A stretch of DNA of 64,000 nt from Nitzschia sp. DOCU1 (taxonomy: Eukaryota; Bacillariophyta; Bacillariophyceae; Bacillariales; Bacillariaceae), in contig OX595998.1 of assembly GCA_951394045.1 (NCBI GenBank), positions 1 to 64,000 on the forward strand. Direction: 5' to 3'. The notes beneath the pieces were generated by a model, which saw only the letters and a list, made by a program, of their open reading frames with translations, ran no database searches and was not told where the DNA came from. Both the position numbers and the translations under genes were made by a program. The first letter of the stretch is position 1. Every line of letters begins with the position of its first letter. This document shows positions 36,535 to 48,319 of the stretch, in pieces.

Positions 36535-37315
36535 AGAAACCTCCTTGTTGCATTGGAGCATCATCCTTTTCATCACCATTCTTCTCAAAAGCAAATAAAG
36601 TCCGTTGCGACTCTCATGATAATGCTCAGATCTGAGCAGTGTGCACTATTATGCTGCTATTGATGCCGATTTCGATTTGTGGTCATAGTCATGGTCATAA
36701 AATCATGGATGTTGTGATCCAAAGATGCATTTCCTAACAGACAGTCAGCCGTGCGCGCCGCCTTTCCAACGCCGGACAGAGCAGGCATGCGATTACATTC
36801 CACGTGGATGACAGCAGACGTAATCGACGAAGCGGCGCCCCGAATCGAATTCTCACGATGACGCGAGGATCCTGTGGACGTTGGGATTTCAACCAACATT
36901 GAGACGCCCAGACGATGATCACTGGGCGACTTGGCTCGCTTCAAAATCGCATTGCTACGTGGAAGCTGTTGGCTCCGGTAGTGACCTCGAAGAAGGAACC
37001 GATGTATTCAGCACAAAGTTAAAGAGGAGCTCCACCATTGAGCTTGGTCTCTGCTGGGCATGATACGTTACAAGACGTGGTCTATCGCAATGAACATGTT
37101 TATTTGATTTAAGAGCCACGCAGACTTCCACTGGTTGAAACTCGGGGGTGCGACTTGAGGTATCTTTACTTGCTTTTGGTTTTTAATGATATATATGATT
37201 GAGGTCTGTCGTGCATATGCAATGACTTGGAAGGATAATTTGGGCTCCTGTTGGATGAGCGGATTGACATAGTTGCTATCCATGGAACAGGGGCACTTTC
37301 ATCTCCATCATCTCT
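36535..37315. other. 3' flank of gene A (R2)
   Basis: No gene recognised. Contains ATTCCACGTGG (36797-36807). The final roughly 140 bp before the gene A stop are the expected 3' untranslated region and are conserved, with changes, in R4 (63020-63166). Confidence 0.6.
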
Positions 37316-39233
37316 CTAGGCAGAATTGTCGCCAGAGGTTTCGGAAGTCTCTTCATGGACGGATACGGTCTTGGGAGGCTTGTTCGTCTTCTTGTCAAAG
37401 CATCCACGACGGTAGAAGATGAACAAGGTGACGAGAAAGACGGCAAAGGCTGCCATCACAATTCCAACAAGGGCACCGGTGGAAAGACCATTCGGCTCAG
37501 GAGTGACGATCGTAAGTGTGACCTTGAAGGAACCCGTAAGATTCCCGTCCTCGGGGAGGAGGGCTAGGTCCCCATCCCCTCCGTCCTGCAAGATACGACG
37601 GCGTGTGGGTGCCATCTCGACGGATCCGGTGCACTCAAAATATTGATAAGGATTGCTTGGGTTGATGAATGAGGAAGTGACGGTACTCTCAAAGGCGATG
37701 CCCCTGGGAGGCGGATTATTAGAATCAATCACAGTCAGAGCCTGTTCCGGACCTGGGACTGCCCCCGATACAATCACAGCTCGATTATCTCCCGAATTAG
37801 AGCAGCTCACGTCGTTGAAGCTAAACACCTCAAAGTTTTCAAAGGCGGGGTCTGGTGTAATGCAGATACGGAAGGTCTCACCTAGAGGGTTCATTGAAAA
37901 AACAGCAAAGTGTAAGAAACGATCAAGGCAGATGTGATGGAAGAAAGGACCCAAGTCAACGAACGTACCAACAAAGTAATCATGAGCTCCATCGACTGGG
38001 GTTGCAGCGTTGATAGGGATGCCGGGTACGTTGCCGTCAGCACAGAGGTATGGAGTCACCAACCAGTCATCAAAAATCGTTTCCATGGTTCCAGGGTTAC
38101 GCGCCAAGGCAGCGACCTGCTGAATGAAGTTGGTGGTGTAATCCACCTCAACTGAGAAAGGCATGATATCCTGGTGAGTATACGACCTGTTCAACTAGAG
38201 GCCCTTCAATCATGTGTGTTTGGCTCTGCTTACCAGCATAGTATGTATCGAAGTAGGAGACCTCGTCAAGGTTTTCGTCTCCATCATAATCATGTTGCAA
38301 GATGGTATGGACACAGAACTGGAACTGCCCGTCGTTCGATCCTGGACTGGGCGTGATCCAGATATCTTGATTGTATGGGTCGGGGATACTAAATTCCTGA
38401 AGGACGGCAACCGAAGGAGGGTTCATGAGCTCTGGGCAAGAACTGGTGGTATCAGGGTCGCAGGGAGTGGCCGTGAAAGTCGCTCCCGGAATCAGTCGTC
38501 CCTGGTCACAGCGTTGTCCCACGGGAGGGATTGCATGAACAGTCGCGGTAAGCTCAGGGACAGCACCGCTTTGCACTCGATCTGGATGGAGCTCCACCCA
38601 AGTTCCACCCTTCAACGGATCAACGTTCGTCACGTCGGGGGACGGGTAGGCACTTCGTTGAATGTACCATGGATCAATGGATCCCAACAAATCTTCGTCA
38701 AAGCCGTTATCTGGAAGGGTGACGGGGTCACAAGTTACGGTAAGCTGGAAGTCGCCGACTGGAATAGCCGGCGCCGACAAGCCAGTACTCCAGTCATAGC
38801 CATGAACATGGATCCAGTAGTCCTGATCACCAGAAGCCGAAACAGGGCCCAACAGGGATGTCCACGAGAAGCAACCGGTATGATCATCGTTGCCAGCGAC
38901 ACAAGACAGATCCTGGCTCAGTTCAGTACATGGGCCCGTGTACACGCTGATGAAGGTGTCGTAATTGGCAGCATTGCAGGTATCCAGCGTGACTTGGAAA
39001 GTGTCACTGCCAGTGGACAACTTGTACCAAACACCAATGTTGTTGCTAGGAGCGGAAGCACAATCGTTAATTGCGTAGGCAGCAGCATTGGCAGCAGTAG
39101 TACTTCCGGAGTACGTGTTGCCACAAGTAATCTGGATAGGGTTCCAGCACTCATCGTTTGCAGGGGGCTGCTGGGCCAGGACCGAAGTGAGGCCACCAAG
39201 GGCCGTCGTCAAAGCGAGGATCGAGAACTTCAT
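37316..39233 (-). CDS. Gene A: secreted/type I membrane protein with PPC-like domain (R2)
   Basis: Two exons, 39233-38234 and 38151-37316, with an 82-nt GT-AG intron (GTAAGC ... TTTCTCAG) in phase 1. The spliced product is 611 aa. The ATG at 39233 is preferred over one 36 bases upstream because it starts a classic signal peptide (MKFSILALTTALGGLTSVLA). Residues about 25-165 resemble a PPC-type beta-sandwich: ANDECWNP, STTAANAAAY, GVWYKL, DTFISVYTG, CVAGNDD and DYWIHVHG. A middle region leads to a module with GETFRICITPDPAFENFEVF, then a single membrane span (VGIVMAAFAVFLVTLFIFY, about 557-579) and a roughly 32-residue Lys/Glu-rich tail. Likely at the cell surface or in an endomembrane lumen; no catalytic motif is seen. 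It is divergent from gene B, whose RICI module it shares. Function unknown. Confidence 0.85.
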
Positions 39234-40572
39234 GATGACTTCTTGTCGGATATCGGGTATTACTGCCATGCAACAGCGGCAAAGAAAAAAAAGAAGTTGT
39301 GAGTGTTAAATTGGAAAGGAATTGAAAAGGGAAATGAGGGAATATGGACAAGGGCGTACCGTTCTGAGTGCTTCCAAGAACGACTCTTTTGGTTTTATGG
39401 GACGAATGGAAATGCCTCCGGGCAACTTTGTGTTCGCATCTCATCCAAGAAATCGATCTGCATCGTCGCAGTAGGCTTTGTACATCATTGTTGATCCGTT
39501 GAACGTTGATCTCTCTCTCGTCGAAGGAAGGTGATCTGGGCTCAGGACGGTATGGGTTAACGTGAATGTCATTGGAGAACATTTCATATTCGGACAGTCG
39601 AAATCATTGAGCCCTGCATCCTCGATCCTTATGTTTCGAACAGTGAATGATGCTTGAATCTCACGTTGAAGCTTTGAGTTACCGAGTTATTTCAGGTTCA
39701 AAAAGAGGATGGGAGTCCAAACGCCTGGAATAGCGCTCCGTTAGAATGTCTAGCTAGAGAGATACTATTCCGCCGTGACACCAATGGTACAGTCTCAAAA
39801 CTGCAGAGAAGTTTTGATCACGGTCACGAGTTTGCTTCGTTTTTATCGGCGTCGGAAAAGATACCATTTCAATAAATTACCGTTTTGTTAAGCATGCTCG
39901 GCGAGAGTCAATGGAATTTCTGTCTGCTGCCGTTGCTTCAACAAATGGGATATCATCCTATCCTGCACAGCGGCGGGAGTAGCGCTTCGCAAATGGGAGT
40001 AGCACATCGCAAATCAGTGAAAGATCGCTGGGAGCAGTCTCAAAACTGCAGAGCCATGAGTCGCCACGGTTCTCTCTTCTGGCATGCTGTTGCGATTTTA
40101 TTAGAAACTGTACTCAGTCACGAGTTCGCTTTGTTAATTTTCTTCAAAACCAACAATGGGACTATAAACCCGGCGAGAAGATCGTTGATAAGCCCCGCAA
40201 ACACAAGTCCACTTGCCGCTCGTTTTTATCATTGGTGTTGATTGTACTCAAATCAAATAATGAGGTGCCAGGTTTCTCTTTATGGCATTCTGTTGCGTTT
40301 TCTCTAACATTTAACTCAGTCACGAGTTTGCTTCTTTCCTAAGTGTGGATTTTATTTAACACTAAAAGTCAAACCATGAAACGTAGGAATCGAGAACAGC
40401 CTTGATAAGCCCCGCAGTCACGAGTTGGGTTACCGCTACTACCGGTAGAATGCATAGAGTTTGACCATTGAGGACTTCGCTCTAAGAGTCTAGAGCTTCT
40501 TGAAAAATGCTTTCAATATAAACATCTTGGGATTACAACAGCATCTCTCTCTCTACAAAGACAAATCGCAAC
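39234..40572. promoter_or_regulatory. Bidirectional intergenic region of the A/B pair (R2)
   Basis: 1.34 kb between the divergent starts. GTCACGAGTTTGCTT or close variants recur at 39823, 40117, 40319 and 40417. AGTCTCAAAACTGCAGAG occurs at 39791 and 40036, and GATAAGCCCCGCA at 40187 and 40404. This looks like a degenerate tandem array and may hold shared promoter elements for both genes; no TATA box was assigned. The R3 copy (58734-60072) keeps the same repeats. Confidence 0.6.
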
Positions 40573-41995
40573 ATGGGTGTTGTTACCCCCTTCATCTACG
40601 GCGTCATCCCGATCCTACTTGCCACGGCAACGAAGGCATTTCCCCCTCCATCGAAGAAAGGTGGAGGAGAACGAATCGAGTCTTGGGGCGACCATGATTC
40701 ATGGTCGATTGTAAGGCCAAGTACATCGGGTACGTCGAAACTGTAAGAAACAGGTCGCCTTTATGGTAGACTGCTGCTTGTTGTCGAGGACTCAGCCACC
40801 TCGTCATTGTTATTTGATGATCCTCCCCTTTTCAGAGCCAAGAGTTTCGTTGGAACAGGAACTTAATAGACTTCTGGCAGTGACGGTAGAGGTGGACTTT
40901 CTCTTGGCCAACGCCGACAAGGCGGCCCTCGCGAAAGTGGCGATTTTTCCTTATGGACAGTGCGGTATGGACTCTCCCGTGCTGGATGGATCCGGGACCT
41001 TCTGCCATACAGATGAACAAGAGAAATGCGTGGAGGGTCCAGATAGCGGTGAAGACAACGATGGCCCAGTCCTGTATACCGCAACGTACAGGTTTCAACA
41101 TCTCAACGCCACGGCACCAGTTTCAGTGGGGTCGTCGTTATTGTGGAATTCCGAAACCGATACGCTGGCATTCTGTGGTCGCTTGTTCTTGGCCCTTGAA
41201 GACGACCTTGTCGTTTCGTTTCACGACATCAACTTTGAGTACTACATTGATTTGAGGGCCGATTTCACCGTGACGAACGCGCTACAAGCTCCACCAGCCA
41301 CGGAGACCTTCTCCGAGAGCTTTTCGTCTGCTGTTGAAACATGTTTGTGCGACGATTCCAACATCTGCTTGTCGGCTTCCGACATTCCTGCCATTCCAGT
41401 GGGCAGCGAGGTCAGGATTTGCATCCGAACTCCTACTGATGAGGATTTTGAAATCCTTGAAATTACAGAGTGGAAGTTGGAGCAGGACAATACTGGACTG
41501 TTTCGATATGCCATTCAAGATGGATTGCTGGATGGATTGACCACAATGCACTCCATGGCCCCGCACGAGGTCGTTCTTTCAACGGCCTTGGACTCTCAGT
41601 TCTTTCAAGAGGCAGAGAATGGCGTGACATTGTCCGGCTTTGTCTCGGTCCAACCTCACCAAACGGCGCATATTCGCGGGCGAGGACGAGAACTCGAACT
41701 CTACAGCAACGAACCAGCTGAGGAACGAGCCTCTAACAAGTTCAGCATCTCCCTAGAGCTACTGCTGGATTCGAGTGCGGAGGAACATCAAGGCGCCATA
41801 TCTCACACGAACGCTTATCAAGTGATGCCGTCGGACGGGATCATTCTTCTCGTCGTTTCGCTGTTTGCCTTGTTGTCTCTTCTTGTTGTTCTGGTGGTAC
41901 GGCACAGGTATGATCCGTACGGTGATCATCGCCAAGAGCTCAACACCGGAGCTCTCTATAGTGACCACAAACAAGGGCGCCCACTCTCATCATGA
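40573..41995 (+). CDS. Gene B: type I membrane protein (R2)
   Basis: Exons 40573-40729 and 40836-41995 with a 106-nt intron (GTACGT ... CCCCTTTTCAG) in phase 1 give 438 aa. Exon 1 supplies a signal peptide (MGVVTPFIYGVIPILLATA) that the long downstream frame alone lacks, and the phases match exactly. The ectodomain includes VTVEVDFLL, a Cys-containing stretch (FPYGQCGMD, GTFCHTDEQEKC), CLCDDSNICLSASD and GSEVRICIRTPTDEDFEILE, which echoes the RICI module of gene A. One membrane span (IILLVVSLFALLSLLVVLVV, about 387-407) precedes a roughly 30-residue tail. No enzyme motif was seen. Divergent neighbour of gene A with a shared upstream region. From about 41912, in the tail, it abruptly departs from the R3 copy. 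Function unknown; possibly surface adhesion or sensing, as inference only. Confidence 0.83.
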
Positions 41996-42654
41996 TGAAA
42001 TGAGGGATTTGCAGGTCCAGCAGCAGAGTAAAGAGGTAGATACAGCCAATAGAGAGCAGGCGAGGATGTGCGATGGAACTGCACGTTCCAAGGGAAGTTT
42101 TCTTGCATTTATCGCATTTTGATAGAAGAATCTCGTCACGTAGGGAAGGCAGACAAGATACCTCGTTTCGGCAAGAGGTCCAACTCGACTTGACCGGTGT
42201 CGGAGGGAGGATCACAGGTTTTCTTCTGCAAATAACTACCGGTAAATTTCTTGCGTACCACTTTCCGCTCTTCATCCACCACAACTGGATATGCAACATC
42301 CAAAATGCGGTTTAGTGTAGTTTGAGTAGTGGTACCATGCAGTCAAGCCTGACCTCTCACGCCAATGCAGATGTGGGGCATGTGCAATGTGATGCTGGCC
42401 TGCTGCCGATGCCGATGCCGATGCCGATTTGTGTTGTGCTCCGATGACATGCTGCATTCCACGTGGCTGATACTCGGACGCCCATTTTCACTCCCAGCGC
42501 CGTACAGACAAAGCCAAAGATGCAATCACATTCCACGTGAATTATTCCAGGTTTCCTGCAAAGGCAACAACTGCGGACTTTTTGCCAAAAATAGGTTATG
42601 ATGAATGATTGTGCATGATAACAGTAATTATGATTTAAGTATGTCGCTACATTG
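41996..42654. other. Downstream flank of gene B (R2)
   Basis: Recognisably related to 61496-61950 of R3 but clearly diverged with indels. It has a GCCGAT microsatellite (near 42405-42425) where R3 has GATACC-type units, and ATTCCACGTG motifs at 42456 and 42530. No gene seen. Confidence 0.6.
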
Positions 42655-42751
42655 TTCGGGGAACTGGCATTTCAGTGCGTGGTTAGCGATACGACGATAT
42701 CGCCAACCCACTCGCTGAATCGCCAGAGGTGCGGACGGGCGCACTCAAACA
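42655..42751 (-). repeat. Putative 3' LTR remnant of the copia element
   Basis: Starts TGTTTGAGTGCGCCCG directly after the purine tract. The end at CCCGAACA gives only about 97 bp, shorter than usual, so it is either truncated or ends further left. No second copy is in the window to define it. Confidence 0.4.
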
Positions 42752-42963
42752 CTCCCCTCAATCTTGAGTCGAGTCAAGATTGCTCGGCATGCTATAAAAA
42801 GGGATGGAGGGATCATCTCCAGCCGGGGATTACAATCACAATAGGGATGGAGTTGGCATCTCCAACCTCAGGCTTGGGTGGTTCGGTAGGACGCAACCTA
42901 ATCCACCAAAGGTCAAAAGAAAGGGGGAAAGCTGGTTCGACCAGGGCGACGGTCTAGTCCAGC

Positions 42964-45900
42964 TTAAGAGGGAACAACCCAATGAAGCAATGATCGAATG
43001 TGGTTGTCCCGCAGCTCACCAGCAGGGAGAGCTTTGGTCAAGATATCGGCGGGGTTCATCTTCGTGTTCACATAGGCTGTGCGCCACTCGTTGCGCGCAA
43101 CACCCTCACAAACGAAGTGATATGAGATGCTCTGAGTCTTCTTCTTCAAAGCGGATTCGGGGATCGTAGTGTTGAAGAGCACCGATTTGTTGTCACCATA
43201 GATGTACGCAGGTCCATCAATGGCAATACCCATCATTCGGAGCTTGTATCTGAGTCCACGAAGGTATTCCGTGCATTGGCGCATGCTAGTGAACTCAGCG
43301 CCAAAACTCGAACTCTCAACACTGGTCTGCTTCTTGGAGAACCAATAGATGAGAGCACAGTTTAAATAAACGAAGAAACCAGAGCGTGATTTCCGAGTGA
43401 TCGAGTCGGTTGCGTGATCAGCGTCAACATATGCGCGCATCACAAAACCTTTCCCTCATGGCGCAGGCATGTCGGCAGGTAGCACCTCCACTGCATCCGC
43501 ATCCTGCTCAGAGGTCGACCAGTCGCGTCGTTCGAATTCACTCAAGTCAATTTCTGGATACGAGGGGTCAAAAACCATCTCCGCATTGTGGAAGCGCTTC
43601 AAATATGCGAAGATTTGATAAAGCTGGTCAAGGTGGCCTTGTCGTGGCATAGCCAAGTGGGAAGAAATCATCGAGACTTCCACGCACGTGTCAACCCGGC
43701 CCAACTCAACAATCCACCGCAAGATGCCGATGAGCGATGTGAAATACGAGGCATCCTCTGGTTTCAATTCATCGGTAACATCCACCTCTGGGCGGTATCC
43801 ATTTGAAATGGGGGCTGATGTGCCTTTCGTAGGAAGTTTGTTGCCCATCTTGGAAAGGTGTTCCTCCACGGATTTTACAGCCGCTTGAACATACTTCGAG
43901 GATCCAAACGCCCAGGCCTCGGTCCCATCATCCAAGGTGACCTTCCGTAGGGAGCCACCAAGGTATATCGTAGGGGGTCCGATGGATGACTCCTTTAATT
44001 TGAAATATTTCCCAATGCCATCTCGCAATATTGTCGCAGGATCTGTAGAAATGACAAGGGCATCATCGACATATAATAGGACATAGTCCCAATATTCAGC
44101 CCCGTCGGACTTAACAGTAGGTCGCATCCAGACGTCCGGGTCTGCCTTACACGGTTTGAAACCCAGATACTTCATGCAGGAACGCAAATGATTTCTGAAA
44201 TCACGACCAGCAAGCTTTCCACCGTAGAGTGCACGCTTGATCAAAGCAACGCGCCCTACATTTTCCAGGCCAAATTCCGGTCCACAAATTAAGAAATGCT
44301 TCTGGGAACTCGGTGCCTGCAGGTAGGCGTTCTCAATATCGGCCGCCCAAACGTCCAGGCCATTTAAGGCGGCATAGGTGAGAGCAATTCGTTTTGATTC
44401 ACGGGAGACCACACCAGCATACGAGGAGACGTTACCGGGTTTGTCAGTGAGGTGGCCATCAAGGACAAAACGTGCCTTGAACTCGCCTGTCATCTTAACG
44501 TCAAAGACAAGGTGACCACTCGCTTTTGTCCATCCCGGTGGTGCTCGTTCGCCTTCTCTTAGAATATCAAACGCAACGCCAGCGTTTGTCATTTCCTTTT
44601 GTATGGCCAACTGCCATCGTTTGTCCCCGTTCTCAATGTCAAATTGATTGGCATGAGCCACAGTGAGGGGAACTTTAAATCCGTATTTATATACCACTGA
44701 GCGTGCGCGGGCTTTGACCGCTCCAACAATCACGTCCCGCTTTCGCAAAGTGTACGGTACCCACCAACGGAAGGCAGGTTCATTTGCAATGCCATGAGAC
44801 GTGGCATATTCTGACGTTTCAACGGGATAGCTTTCTTTTAAATCCGCAAGGGATACCCATTCTTCAAGTCCATTCGTCCAACGAACTTTAAGGGACCAAC
44901 CAATTGTTGTGTGTCGTAGGCGTTTCCCTTGTTTTCCTCCCCTGTTGGTCACGGCATAAGCGTTGTCTTCGGTCAGGGCATCCGCGGTTGAGCGGTGAGC
45001 GAGGATCGAATGTAGTTTCGTCAGATAGAAGCCGTCGTCGTCCACTTGGTCCAGCAAATTTTCAGCAATAATATTGCCAGCTAATTCCTTGATAGCGCCA
45101 TCACCAAATTCGATGTCGTAGGTGAGAGTGTTGAGCATGGGAACATCGTTGTAGGTTCCAGCAATGCGTCCGTCGGCACCAATCGTTCGACGAACAACCT
45201 TGGCGAGTTCCAATTGACCGTCATGGGGAAGGAGAACCTCTAGACCAATCAGGGTGTCGTAGAGGGGTTGTTGTCCGATGGCGTTCCCATGGATGTCGAC
45301 AGGATCATCCATAATAGGAGTCTCAGAGTGTACGAACTCATCATCTTCAAATGGGAGACCCGAAGGAAATGGCTCCGCATCATCGTATCCATCCTTCCCA
45401 GTTGTTCGCTGCTTGTTCGGTTTCAAAATGGGAATGGCGGGCGTGCCATAACGTGATCCGATCACCTCATCAAAGCGTTTGCGTTTTGCAATTTCTTCTG
45501 GTGAATTAATTTCAGCCTCAGTGAGTGGTCGGAGCGTGCGACGTGAAAAGACCTCCCCTGTGTGACCAAGAACCCACTGTGCCATCTCATTACCCTCCCC
45601 AGTAGCAGGCCCCAGACACCTCCCCAGGACCTCGTGCGGACATGGGAAGCCAGCATCGTCCAGATAATAAACAAATTCGTACCAGCCATACTGGCACAGA
45701 TTTGAAATGTCCCCATCATCCCGCATGGTATGCCAATGCGCGTTGCGCCCCTCGAGATGGAAAAGATCTCTGGCAGTCAAATTGTTAATTCGCACTCGGC
45801 GTTCGGCACAGTAATCCCAGAATGGTAATGGGGTTTGTCCTTCTTTCATATCCTGGCGAACAGCCTCCTTCAACAATCCAACATAAAGTTCGGCTTTATT

Positions 45901-47403
45901 GGCCCAAGGAGTGCCTCTCTCTAATATGCGTAGCGAGGTGCCGATCTTGTGCAGGAAATCTTTCATCTTCTGCGAGGTTTGTTCCCCCAAATGATCACAA
46001 ATAATAGCATCCGGGGCACCCACGGCCTTGGCAAACATTTTCATGGCAAGTGGGACTTCTCGCTTCGAGCGCATTGGTACTACATACATGAACCCTTTGT
46101 CACTAACAAAGAGTTGCATGCATGTATTCCCACGGGACGACTTGCCATTTGGATTGGCTGATGCGAAGAACGTGTCCATATAAAAGTACTCGTCAATACG
46201 CCTGTATCGCAGCATTCGATCGTTCGTGGGGTAATTCCGCGAGAGTCCTTGTGCAACGGGTCGACGAACACGTTGCGTGGTAGTTTTAATTGTGCATCTG
46301 GCTGTGTCGTGATCGATCCGCCAAAGCTTGGATAATTTCTCCGGGGCCACTCCCTGCGCTCTCGAAGCAGAGGTTGCAGAGCTGAAATATGTGTCCGGAT
46401 TATTCGTATTCAATGAATGTTCTGTAGAGGTCCCAACCTCTGGGAACAATTCCGCTTGGTGCCATCCCACAGTGGCTCCGATGGCAGTGACAGCCTTTGA
46501 AATACTGCATTTTTCTGCCAGCCATGCTGCAAGACTGTGCACGTCAAGAATTGGGTCCTCTCCAGGATCACGCAGGAAAACTTCAGGTTTTCTCGTTTCG
46601 GCGTGCCCAATTACTTGAGTCTCAATTTCAGAATGGCTGTCGTCTCCATCCCTCATAAAGAGATCATCGATGAATTTGTTTTCTGCGGCACCAATCTGCA
46701 TCGCAGAGACCATAGCATCATCGTCCGGGAGATCATCTATTAAGACCATCTGCCTTTCTTCCGGCGGACGAATCTTGCCTTCCCAGTTCAGCATTTGGTC
46801 CTCGTTCATTGCATAGTGAGAGGAGTGAGGATTCCAATCACCTTCTGGAGTGATGACTTCGGATTCGTCAATCAACTCGTTGCACTCAGCAATTGTCGGC
46901 TTGCTAGTTTCAAAATATGAGAAAATTCCATGCAAGTGCAGTGGAATTCGACGATCGGTTGACGGAAGGAAGATTGAGTGGTCTTCCTCAGTCGGATCCG
47001 AAACATGAATTTTCGGGGTATCGTTGACAAATATCCCAGCCTCTCGTAGGATGAAAGGAGGGATGAGGTGATTCTTCATGGTTGGAACGTATATTGCGTT
47101 CAAAACAACCAATACAGTGCGCTCCCCTGTATACGGGCACGTATATAGCAGGGCGGCGTCCACAATTGGAACATCGGGGAGTGCATCATACTCTGGAGTG
47201 AACGGTGTGACTTTGCAAGTCTTTCCAGAGTCCTTCAAAATCAGGCAGTCAGCACCTACAACCACCATGTTGGCATGCGAGTCGAGTTCACATCGGGAAA
47301 GTGGGGAGTCCATGCTCACCGTGGCCACACCGGCGGTTTCCGATGACAGGATAATTGAAGTTCCGGCAGTGCTCTCCCCTCGGACAGCGCCGGGCCCATT
47401 CAA
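42964..47403 (-). pseudogene. Copia pol with an in-frame TGA before RNase H
   Basis: Open from about 47403 to a TGA at 43456-43458, then continuing in the same frame to 42964. Protease: CELDSHANM (about 37-45). Integrase core: IICDHLGEQ (about 467) and NKAELYVG, with ERGTPWANKAE spacing typical of copia. Reverse transcriptase: YVDDA at 44074-44060 (about 1110). RNase H after the TGA: AYVDADHA with ESSSFGAEF and GDNKSV. A single base change in a codon such as CGA would explain the TGA. Pol overlaps the gag frame by a few bases in another frame. The other domains look well preserved, so decay is recent, but a single full polyprotein cannot be made without readthrough. Confidence 0.88.
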
Positions 47404-48026
47404 GAATGCCGCGTGTGAGCACGGGCAACAATCCGCTTCAGAACGGTGGCAGCAGCGGTAGGATCATCGTCAGTGGTAGCAGCATCAGCAAAAGAGACAT
47501 GTGCTGTGGTAGACAAGGCGGTGGCAGTGCTAGGGGCCGTCTTGGTACTATCCATCACGGAGATGATGTAATTGCGGATTGCATCCTCATCCGGGATAGT
47601 TGTCTGCTGTTTGGCGACAGCGGATTTGACGGCAGCCTTCAATTTCTTGTTGAAGGACTTTTCGGAGGTGCCACTGCGACCACGCTTTCCGGGTAGGTTT
47701 CGACCTTGCCCATTGGCCTCCCGTTCATTCCTGTAATTACGAAGCTCATCCTTCTGATCTTTTGGGAGCTTGGCGTATTCAGCTTTGGTATGCCACCTTA
47801 GTTCCACTCCAGATTCACCACGTCCGGTTTTGGTGGCCGAGCCCGAGGTGGCAGAGGCATCCGCAGTTGCAGAGGAGATATCGGCTCCGGCAGGGCGTTT
47901 GCCATTTGCCTTTCGTTTGGCAGTGACGGGGCATGCTGCTGTGATTTCTGCTGCGGCATTTTCAAAATTATCAGCTTGATCCCGTCGCGCCAGGGCAATC
48001 GCAGCCTGAAGTGGTGACCAGCACAC
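47400..48026 (-). pseudogene. Copia gag C-terminal remnant
   Basis: A 208-codon frame with GVELRWHTKAEYAKLP, a segment typical of diatom copia gag, and basic stretches. No CCHC knuckle is seen. It begins right after a TAG with no convincing ATG, so the N-terminal half is missing. It ends at a TGA that overlaps the pol frame, which is offset by one register. Confidence 0.7.
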
Positions 48027-48319
48027 CTAGCCATATACCTGCTAGTAGAGCGATGATCATCACTATTGTTCCTGCTATCTAGTACTACCACCGGCAGTAG
48101 ATAGTTGGTCACGCGATGACGTATGGTGACGAGTTCTGACTGTACTACTAGCACCATCCTTGCATCTGTTGCTGATGGCTGTTGGCACAAGAGGAAACAG
48201 CAAAAGGAAGAGGAGGAGGATGACGAAAGCTTGCTGCTGATCAGGAGCTAGTACCAGCCAGAGCATTTCCATAACCCGTTAGGTAGAGCCAAGTATGAGT
48301 TTGACAAAACAGTTGCAGC
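48027..48319. other. Sequence upstream of the copia remnant
   Basis: Should hold the gag start and leader of an intact element, but no LTR or gag motif is visible. Low-complexity CTCCTC-like stretches occur near 48200. Confidence 0.4.

Larger units (their letters stand above)
42655..48026 (-). mobile_element. Decayed Ty1/copia (CoDi-like) retrotransposon, 5'-truncated
   Basis: On the minus strand: a gag C-terminal region, then pol in copia order (protease, integrase, reverse transcriptase, RNase H), a purine-rich tract (TTGAGGGGAG, 42752-42761) and a putative 3' LTR starting TGTTTGAGTGCG at 42751. No matching 5' LTR is found right of 48026, and a stop lies just upstream of gag. The left end of the LTR (taken as 42655, CCCGAACA) is uncertain. 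Confidence 0.82.

Noticed and set aside
38148..39269. Treating gene A as two separate overlapping genes
   Set aside because: A GT-AG intron of 82 nt joins the two frames exactly, giving one protein with a signal peptide and one membrane span.
38214..39302. 362-codon plus-strand frame
   Set aside because: Antisense shadow of gene A exon 1; lacks domain-like composition, while the minus frame has a signal peptide and conserved cysteines. The same applies at 57714-58802.
40763..41995. Treating gene B as an intronless 410-aa protein starting at 40763
   Set aside because: That start falls inside the inferred intron and gives no signal peptide. The spliced model with exon 1 at 40573 has matching phase, good splice sites and a clear signal peptide.
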